A stretch of 64,000 nt of DNA from Heterohyrax brucei (lineage: Eukaryota > Chordata > Mammalia > Hyracoidea > Procaviidae), in assembly GCA_028571685.1 (NCBI GenBank), contig CM053162.1:8746001-8810000 (forward strand), read 5' to 3'. Of the stretch, positions 56,113 to 64,000 are shown one piece after another. The notes under the pieces were generated by a model. That model was not told where the DNA came from, did no database searches, and worked only from the letters and a program-made list of their open reading frames with translations. Every line of letters begins with the position of its first letter. The first letter of the stretch is position 1. The translations under genes and the position numbers were made by a program.

Positions 56113-57419
56113 TTTAATAGTTCTATTTTGTATTTTAGGTGGAGTTTGAATTCTGTTAAATTTATACTTTCAGGTCGTGATTCAAAGGGATATTCTTTGG
56201 TTACTTGCCCTCACTGAGAAAGAAATTGGAAAGCACTTGCAGAAATACTTGTGGCTATGAAGTTTGCTTTGGTGTGATGCTATTACTAGTGCTCGTATTT
56301 CTTTTTCTTTCCCTTTTTTAAAAATACTTGTATTGGCTTGGCTGACTTTACTGTCATTGAGTGAAAATATACACTCCAGACTAAATTTGCATGCCGGCCT
56401 ATCTGCAGCTCCTTCTGCTCTCCTTGCCCTGTGACAGCACACTCCTCCTTTTTGTTCTATACATGTCATATCCTCTTAACTATCTCCTGTCCCCTCCTCT
56501 CTACCATCTCCTCTCCTTTCCAGTAAGAGGCCAATAGGATAGCATCCCATAGATGCATAGAACCATAAAGTACGCACACCTTATGATCCATTGTGGCCCC
56601 ACATGCAGTCCACTCCTCTCCAAAAAGTTAACCTCAATAGTGTATTTTGGTCAGGGGCAGCAACAGGTCTAGGGCTCATGCTCCCTAGGGAACCCTCAGG
56701 CCTTCAAATCATCAGTTGTAGTGTTTCAGTGGAGTTTTTGAGGTGCACTCCTCTTTTTCTCATGTTGCCACTGGGACACAACATTTTGTGCCCCATCATG
56801 GCTGTCTTTAGTGGTGGCCGGCCATCATCTGTTTATTCTGGTCACATGTTGATACAGTTACCATTGAAATGGGTCCTTCTGTCTCCCAGGCTCTTTTTTC
56901 ATCTTGTCTTTGCTGTTCTTGGTGATTATATGTTCCAGGTGAGTTGGGACCATTTGGTGTACCTCAGATGGCAGCTTGCTAGCTTTTAAGACCCCAGATA
57001 CCACTCACCAATAAGGGGTGCAGAAGACTCTGGTAGAAATAGGTTGGTTATGCTAATTTGCCTCAATGTCCCCTGCCAGCATGATCCCAAGACCCCCACC
57101 CCTGGTAATCTATCCTTGCAATGTTGAATTAAGATTAGAAGAGGTTTCAGTTTATGTTCAAGTCCAGTTAAATTGATCTTTCTACTGTGTGCTGTCACTG
57201 CTAACACCCAATCAAATTTCTATCAAGTATCTAATCTATGACCAGCCCTCTTCCACCATCCTGACACTTGCAGCTGTCAGTCTTTTCTTCTGTACAGAAG
57301 TCCATTTTGACTTCTGTATAGATGGAGTCTCATACAATATTTGCTCTTGTGCCACTGACTGATTTCACTCATCATAATGTCTTCCTATTGAAACCAGATT
57401 ATGAGATGCTTCCTAAAAT

Positions 57420-60400
57420 AATCATTGTTCTTTATCATAGTATGGTGTTCCACTGACATTCTATACCATAGTTTGTTTATCCGTTCATTTTGGGGGCATC
57501 TGGATTGATTCCCTCTTTTTGCAGTTGTGGACTGTTCTGCAATAAACTTTCATGTGCATGTATCTGTTCATGTGACTGCCCTTGATTCTGCAGGATATAT
57601 TCCAAGCAGTAGGATTACTGGATCAAATGATATTTCTATTTCCCGCTTTTCAAGGAAGTGTTAAATAGCCTTGCACAGAGGTTGTAACATTTTGGAATCC
57701 TACCAGAAGTGTAGGAGAGTTTCAATCTCTCCACAGCCTCTCTAGCATTTGATGTTTTATGTTTTCTGGATTATGGCCAAACTTGTTGGGGTGAAATGTT
57801 ATCTCCTTGTAGTTTTGATTTGGGTTTCTTTAATAGCTAATGATTGTGAACATTTCCTCGTGTGTCTTTTGGCTGCCTGGATGTCCTCTTTGGTGAAGTG
57901 TCTGCGTCTCTCTTTGCCCATCACCTAATTTCATTATTTACTATTTTCTTGTTGATATTTTGCAATACCTTGTAGATTATGGAGATCAGATAGTTACCAA
58001 ATATTTTTTTTTCCATTCTGTAGGTGATCTTTTAATTCTTGTGATAAAGTCTTTGGACGAGCAAAAGTGTTTGATTCTTAGTAGTTGCCATTTATCTATT
58101 TTCTGTTGATCATGCTTTGTCAGATTTTGAAGTCTAAGTAGTGTATTAAAATTTCCGCTGTTGACCTAATTTTCTGTTGCATGATCTTTATCATTTTAGG
58201 TTTGATATTTAGTTCTTTTATTCAGGTTGAATTAGCTTTTCTGTAAAGTGTAAGATATGGGTTTTGTTTCAATTTTTTGCAGATGGATATTCAATTTTGC
58301 CAGCACCATTTGTTAAAGAGACTTTTTTTTAACCTCAGTTTACAATCTTAGAGCCTTTGTAGAATACCAACTATTCATAAGACTATGGTGGCGTCTCTGG
58401 GGTCTCAACACTATTCAGTTGGTCTGTATATATCTCATTTTGTACCACTGCCAGGCTGTTTGACTGCTATGACAGTGTAATAGGGTGGCCTCCCACTGCT
58501 TTCCTTATCTTCAGTAGGGCTTTGCTTATCTGGGGTTTCTTCCCTTTCCAGAGTTGGTGATTTGTTTCTCTATCTCACTAAAAAATGTTACTGGAATTTA
58601 TATTGGGATTGCATTGTACATGTAGATTGCTTTGAATAAAATAGACAGTTTCAGAATGTTAAGTCTTTCTACCCATAAGCAGTGTAGCTTTCTCCATTTA
58701 TGTAAGCCTCTTTTGGTTTCTTGCAGTAAGGTCCTGTAGTTCTCCTTATGTAGGTCTCTTGTTTCTGTAGTTAGAGTTATTCCTAGGTATTTTATCTTCT
58801 TGGGAGATATATTGATTTGGTGATTTCTTCTTTGATGGTCTCTTTGTTGGTATGAAGGAATTCTACTGATTTACTTATATTTATCTTAGATCCTGATACT
58901 TTGCTGAACTCTTCTATTAGTTAGAGTAGTTTACTTATGGATTCTTTAGGATTCTCTGCATATATAGTCATATCATCTACAAATAGGGAGATTTTTACTT
59001 CTTTACTGATGTGGATGCCTTTTATTTCCTTGTCTTGTCTAATTGCTCTGACTAGAACTTCTAGTACAATGCTGAATAGGAGAGGTAAGAGTGGGCATCC
59101 TTGCCTAGTTTCCATTCTCAAGGGGAATTCTTGCAGTCTCTCTCCATTCAGGATGATGTAGGTGGTTGGCTTTGCATAGATGTCCCTTATTGCATTGAGG
59201 ATTTTCCCTTCTCTTCCTATCTTTCTTAGAGACTTTAGCAAGAATGGGTGTTGGACTTTGTCTAATGCATCAGTTCACACAATCAGGTGATTCTTATCTT
59301 TTGTGCTATTTATGCGGATGATCACGTTAACTGTTTTTCTGATGCTGAACAAGCCTTGCATCCCTGGTATAAATCCAACTTAGTCATGCTGAATTATTTT
59401 TTTGATATGTTGTTGAATTCTATTGGAAAGGATTTTGTTGAAGAATTTTGCATCTAGGTTCATGAATGATATTGGTTTGCAATATTCTTTTTTAGTGGTA
59501 TCTGTCCTTGGCCTTGGTGTCAGGGTTATGCTGGCTTCATAGAATGAATTGGTGAGTACTCCATCACTTTCAATGCTGTGAAATAGTCTCAGTACTCAGT
59601 ACTCCTCCCTGAAAGTTTGGTAAAATTCTCCAGTGAAGCCACTTGGGCCAGGACTTCTTTTGGTTGGTAGTTTTTTTGATGACTTTTTAAATCTCTTCCT
59701 TTGTGATGGGTTTATTAAGTTGTTCTACTTATCCTTGTGATAACTTTGGCAGGTGATATGAATCTTGGAATTTGTCTATTTCCTCTAGGTTTTTGAATCA
59801 GAGTACAGTCTTTCATAGTATTTTCTTATGATACTTTTGATTTCAGCCAGGTCTGTTGTGACATCTCCCATCTCATTTCTTAATCGGGTTATTTGTTTCC
59901 TCTCCTGTTTTCTTATGTAATTTTAGCCAGTAGTTTATCAATTTTGTTGATCTTTTCAAAAAACCAGATTTTGGTTTTGTTAATTTTTTCAGTTGTTCTT
60001 CTATTCTCTAATTTGTTTAGTTCTGCTCTAGTCTTTATGATCTGGTTTCTTCTGGTGTCTGAGGCATTCCTCTGTTTCTCTCTTTCTACTTGTTCAAGTT
60101 GTAGAGTTAATTTTTTGGTTTGGGTAATTTCTTCCTGATGTGTGCATTAATAGAGATAAACTGATCTCTGAGCACAGCTTTGGCTGTATCCCACAGGTTC
60201 GGGTAGAATGTGTTTTCCTTCTAATTTGAGTCCATAAATCTCCTTATTTTGCCCTTGACTTCTTCTTTAACCCATGGCTTTTTGAGCAAACTGTTGTTCA
60301 GTTTCCATGAGTTACAATTTCTATCAATGTTTTTTCTGCTGTTGATTTCAACTTTTATGGATTTATGGTCCAAGCAGATGCTTTGCAATAATTCAATGGT

Positions 60401-61041
60401 TTGAATTTTGTTGAGATTTGCTTTAAGTCCTAACACATGGTCTGTTCTGAAAAAAGTTCCATGTGCATTGGAGAAGAAGGTGTACTTGTCTGTTGTTGGT
60501 AAAAAGTTCTGTATGCGTCAATGAGGTTTAATTGGTTAATTGTCAAGACAAGATCTATGTCTTTAACTGGGCTTTTTTCTGGATGATCTCTCTGTTCCTG
60601 AACATGGAATTTTGAAGTCTCTAACTGTTATTGTGGAGTGATCTATCTCATTTTTTAATGTAGCCATGTTTGTTCAGTGTACTTAGATGCTCTGATATTG
60701 GGTGCATAGACATTTAATATTGTTAAGTCCTGCTTGTGTATTGAATCTTTCAGCAGTAATTAGGGCTGCCCTTGTCCATGATGGTGGATTTTACATTAAA
60801 ATCTATTTTATCTGAGATTAATATTGTGACACCTGCTCATCTTTGTACATTTTCAGCTTGGTATATATTATTCTACTCTTCTTAGTTTTTTCATATCTTT
60901 AAGTCTAAGATATGTTTCTTGTAAGCAGCATATAGATGGCTTGTGTCTTTTGATCTAAGATATCACTTGTTTCTTTACTGGAGCATTCAGACCATTTATA
61001 TTCAGTGTAATTATTGGTAGGTATGTGTTTAGTGTCATCAT
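57420..61041 (-). pseudogene. L1 ORF2 of the minus-strand copy, broken
   Basis: Minus-strand ORF2 starts MMTLNTYL-like at 61041. Endonuclease pieces: 60436-60221 (LLQSICLDHKSIKVEINSRK, with the SDH motif changed to LDH). The reverse transcriptase part is best at 59241-58921: [58 protein letters not shown] and the catalytic box [14 protein letters not shown], where FADD is FVDD (both aspartates kept). Numerous frame changes elsewhere. The C-terminal part extends to about 57420. Confidence 0.87.
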
Positions 61042-61301
61042 TTTGATGTGTTTGGTTTTGTGTTGATATTTTCTCTGTTGCTCTTAGTAGTCTGTTCTTG
61101 GTCATTCTTCATCATGGGTTGAATTTTCATCTTTTTCAGTGTTGGTTTTGTGTTTGTTACGATTCTTGTATTACAGTTCTTGTTTTGATATGTTGCATTA
61201 TTGTTGTGCTTTGTGGCTACCCCTACGATCCCCCTGAATATTCCGAGTTTAAACCCAGCTTTAACTTCTACATATCTTATTAAGGTATACATGTCTTATT
61301 A

Positions 61302-61322
61302 TCGACGGCACTTGGCTTGGCT
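61302..61322 (+). repeat. 21-bp tail-only retroposed insert with 11-bp target duplication
   Basis: 'tcgacggcacttggcttggc' plus one base lies between two perfect copies of ATGTCTTATTA (61291-61301 and 61323-61333). The insert equals the last bases of the tail-only elements at 12711, 21581 and 33813. Confidence 0.8.
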
Positions 61323-61524
61323 ATGTCTTATTAAGTCTCTATCTAAAAGGACTACAACTACTGTAGTATATCCCTTTTGCTAATGAGATGGTGTCTTAGT
61401 TTTCATGATAAATTCATTAGTTCCCTTCTTTTACTGTTGTAGCTCTGATTGAATTTTGTGCCTTTCCTAACTGAATTGGTTTCTGTATGTTGTGTCCTGC
61501 ATTGCCTCCTTAAGTATACACTTA

Positions 61525-62412
61525 ATGATTTTGTTTTTCTAAGCTAAGAGCTTTCTTGTAGTTTTGGTTTGGTTTTTACAAAGTCTGTGAGCTTCTGTTT
61601 ATCTGCAAATGTCTTAATTTCATCTTCATATTTGAAAGACAGTTTTGCACGCTATATAATTCTTGGTCGGAAGTTTTTCTCCTTCAAGGTTTTGACGGTG
61701 TCATACCATTGCCTCCATGTCAATATCATTTCAGCCGAGAAGTTGGGTGAAAATTATGGGGCTTTCCTCTGAATGTTAGTTTTGGTTTGAGTCTCACTGC
61801 TTTAAGAGTTTCTGCTTATGTTTTATTTTATTAAGCCTGATTATAATATGTCTTATGGCCTTTCTTTTGGAGTGTATTTTTTGTGGTGTTCAATAAACAT
61901 CTTGGATATCTTTGTTCTCTTCTTTCATAATTTCAGGAAAGTTTGTCAACAACACAACAACAATTGTCTCTGTGTTTTCAACTATTCTTCACTGTTCAGG
62001 AACTTCAATTAATCATAGATTGTTCCTTTTAATAGAGTCCCACATGTTTCTTAATCCTTCTTCATTTTTCTTATTTCTTTTCTCTGATTTCTCCTCATAA
62101 AAGCTGATGTTAGTAGCTCTGTCTTCAAGGTCACTGAGTCTGATTTTCAGTTCATCAATTCTGCTCTTTTGGCTTTGAATTGAATTGTCTAATTCTGAAT
62201 TTTTTTTTTACTGATCTGTTGGATTTCATATTGTTGATGTTCCATCAGTTTGAATAGCTTTCTTAATTTTTCATTTTGTCCTGGTACATTTCATTTGCTC
62301 TCTGGGAGACTCTATATATAAGTCCTTTGTATTTGACCTCGGATAGTGTCAGAAAGCCTTCTTCATCTGGGAAGTTTTTTGATTCTTTATTTTGGGAGTT
62401 TTCTGGAAGCAT
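61525..62412 (-). pseudogene. L1 ORF1 of the minus-strand copy, broken
   Basis: The ATG at 62412 gives MLPENSQNKESKNFPDEE-like sequence; related copies begin MASEG, so the first residues differ. A coiled-coil stretch and the RRM/C-terminal region follow in several frames down to about 61525. Plus-strand open stretches across it (61569-61772 and 61818-62100) are shadows of this gene. Confidence 0.8.
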
Positions 62413-63117
62413 GGTAGGAAATGCATGGTGATGGTTTGTTGCTTGTAGGACATCTAGAGGCTATTTAGTTTCTCTGGTGTTGCCTCAACAAGAGTTATGC
62501 CACAGTTCTGAGAAGGAGTAGGTCACCAGCCACCTCTGTACTGCAATGCCTGGCTCTAGTGGACTTTATGGGGTGGCAGGCTCCTCCTCACGGCTGGTAA
62601 AGACACTGCCCTAGTATGAAATCACTGGGAGGCTGTTCACCACTCCTATGATGTGGGTCAGAAAAGATTAGAAAAGATGCAGTCAGGTTGCACAGTAGTT
62701 ATTTCTCGAGGCAGTCTTATTTTAAAAAACTAAAATCTACCTGACTGCTTCTAAAATCAGTCAGACCATCAGGTGTGGCAGCTCCCTCCATCTGGCTGAC
62801 AATGGAAGCACCTCTTCAGCCATCCCCAGATGCTATGATGCAGATCACAGCATGGAGGGGCCACTGCACCACTGCCATCACCCTATGGGTGCAACCTTCA
62901 GTCCACTCAAGCCGGCCTCTGAGCAAGAATGGAATTCAGCAATAGAGATGAAGTTTCCTGCTTAGTGGCATGTAGTACAAACTGACAGCCCTATGCTGTG
63001 TCCTAGGGCTGATTGAGTGTCCAGAAAGCTCATTCAGTTATCAATTATCAATCCAGGCCTTGGCTTTCAGAAGGAATTAAGGAGACGTGTGTCTAGTGTG
63101 TCATCTTAACTCTGCCC

Positions 63118-63215
63118 CCATACTAGCTCAGGAAAGGAACCCTTAGCTTATTCTTCACTGGCCTCTCTGACAACTCTACCTCTGCTACATCGGTGGGTTT
63201 AGGATCTGCCTACTT
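63118..63215. other. Short spacer, nothing recognised
   Basis: About 100 bp between two L1 sequences, without a recognisable element or gene. Confidence 0.5.
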
Positions 63216-63613
63216 TTAATTACTCATCTCATTTCTTACTTAGGTTATTTTTTCCTCTCCTGTTTTTCTTTTGTGAGTTCAGTCAATGGTTTGTCAATTT
63301 TGTTGATCTTTTCAAAAACCCAGCTTTTTGTTTTGTTAATTATTTCAGTTGTTTTTCTATTCTCTAATTTGTTTAGTTCTGCTCTGATTTTTATTATCTG
63401 TTTTATTCTGGTGTCCCAGGGGTTCTTTTGCTTTTTTTCTACTTGCTAAGCTGTAGGGTTAATTATTTGGTTTAGGTCCTTTTTTCTTTCCAGATGTATA
63501 CATTAACAGAGATAACTTGACCTCTCAGAACTTCTTTTGCTGTATCCCATAGGTTCTGGTAGGTAGTATTTTCATTCTCATTTGATTCCATGAATTTCTT
63601 TATTGCATCTTTT
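63216..63613 (-). mobile_element. L1 ORF2 fragment, minus strand
   Basis: Matches, in the same order, the minus-strand ORF2 stretch at 59870-60245 of the neighbouring L1 ('ttgttgatcttttcaaaaac', 'tagttctgctctgatttt', 'gtatcccataggttctggta'). It is cut at its right side by the L1 3' end at 63614. No frame is open. Confidence 0.85.
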
Positions 63614-64000
63614 TATTTTTATTTTTTTATTTTTATTTAACATAACTGAGTGAAAATGTACATTCCCGTATAAATTTACATGCCCACCTATATGCAGCTT
63701 CCACTGCTCTCCCTGTCCGGTGACTGCACACTATTCCTCTCTGCTCCATACATGTCTCATCCTCCCAACAGCCTCCTTTCCCCTCCTCTCCATCCACTTC
63801 CCTTCCTCCAGCCAGAGGTCAGCAAGATGATATCCTATAGAAGTATAAAACCATAAAGTGCTTCCAATATATGGTCACTCTTCATTGCCAAGTCCAATCC
63901 ATTCCTGTCCAAAGAGTGGACCTTTATTATAATTTATGGGAAAGGGCAGCATCAGGGCCAGGGGCCATGCTCTCAAAGGAACCCCCAAACCGCTAAACCA
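63614..64000 (-). mobile_element. L1 3' UTR, minus strand, runs off the window
   Basis: A T-rich (ATTTTT)n end at about 63611-63640 is followed by the reverse complement of the L1 3' UTR ('tgagtgaaaatgtacattcc', then the pyrimidine-rich complement of the G-rich tract near 63773-63805). It continues beyond the right edge. Confidence 0.88.

Larger units (their letters stand above)
56300..63117 (-). mobile_element. L1 LINE, near full length, minus strand
   Basis: The T-rich left end (56300-56325) is the poly(A) tail in reverse. The 3' UTR, ORF2 (61041 to about 57420), spacer, ORF1 (62412 to about 61525) and a 5' UTR of about 0.7 kb follow up to the 5' terminus at 63117 (minus-strand 'tgggggcagagttaagatga'). 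Size of about 6.8 kb fits a complete copy. A weak direct repeat ('tactag-ctc') near 56285 and 63119 may be the target duplication. Divergence from the complete plus-strand copy is clear, so it belongs to an older subfamily. A 21-bp SINE-tail insert lies at 61302. Confidence 0.88.

Overview
This 64 kb window is mammalian, non-coding and almost entirely built from transposable elements. I see no host protein-coding gene, rRNA, functional tRNA, CRISPR array or operon. Tail-bearing tRNA-derived SINEs of the AfroSINE type, degraded RTE-clade LINEs and one recurrent L1 lineage together point to an afrotherian genome, most likely an elephant or close relative. The species call rests on remembered repeat families and was not checked by a search.

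Layout. 1-2.2 kb: an L1 3' end and an inverted RTE 5' part. 2.35-14 kb: an old minus-strand L1 carrying a solo LTR (3.01-3.53 kb), two younger L1s tail to tail (3.87-8.65 kb plus, 8.65-12.22 kb minus) and several AfroSINEs. 14.1-16.3 kb: RTE pieces, an AfroSINE and two mariner remnants. 16.76-47.58 kb: one ancient class III (ERV-L-type) provirus fossil with 5' LTR, gag/pro/pol, integrase-dUTPase end, polypurine tract and 3' LTR all on the plus strand, split by many later insertions. 47.76-50.83 kb: a near full-length RTE. 51.05-54.2 kb: the least repetitive stretch. 54.2-56.1 kb: the 5' part of another L1 with an AfroSINE cluster. 56.3-63.1 kb: a near full-length minus-strand L1. 63.2-64 kb: two more minus-strand L1 pieces.

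The order of events can be read from the nesting. The ERV-L fossil received RTEs, LTRs and AfroSINEs, and in pol an old plus-strand L1 (27.24-46.08 kb). That L1 received an inverted L1 (28.11-31.67 kb), a complete L1 (32.02-39.79 kb, with a 14-bp target duplication) and a solo LTR (43.93-45.68 kb). The complete L1 was then hit by another LTR of the same family, and the solo LTR by a truncated L1. All open reading frames of any length belong to these elements and every LINE ORF is broken.

The most unusual signals are the depth and completeness of the nest, tiny inserts made only of the 3' tail of an RTE/AfroSINE-like element (one with an 11-bp target duplication), and L1 copies that keep their 5' ends but lack their 3' ends. 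I found no convincing undescribed functional system.
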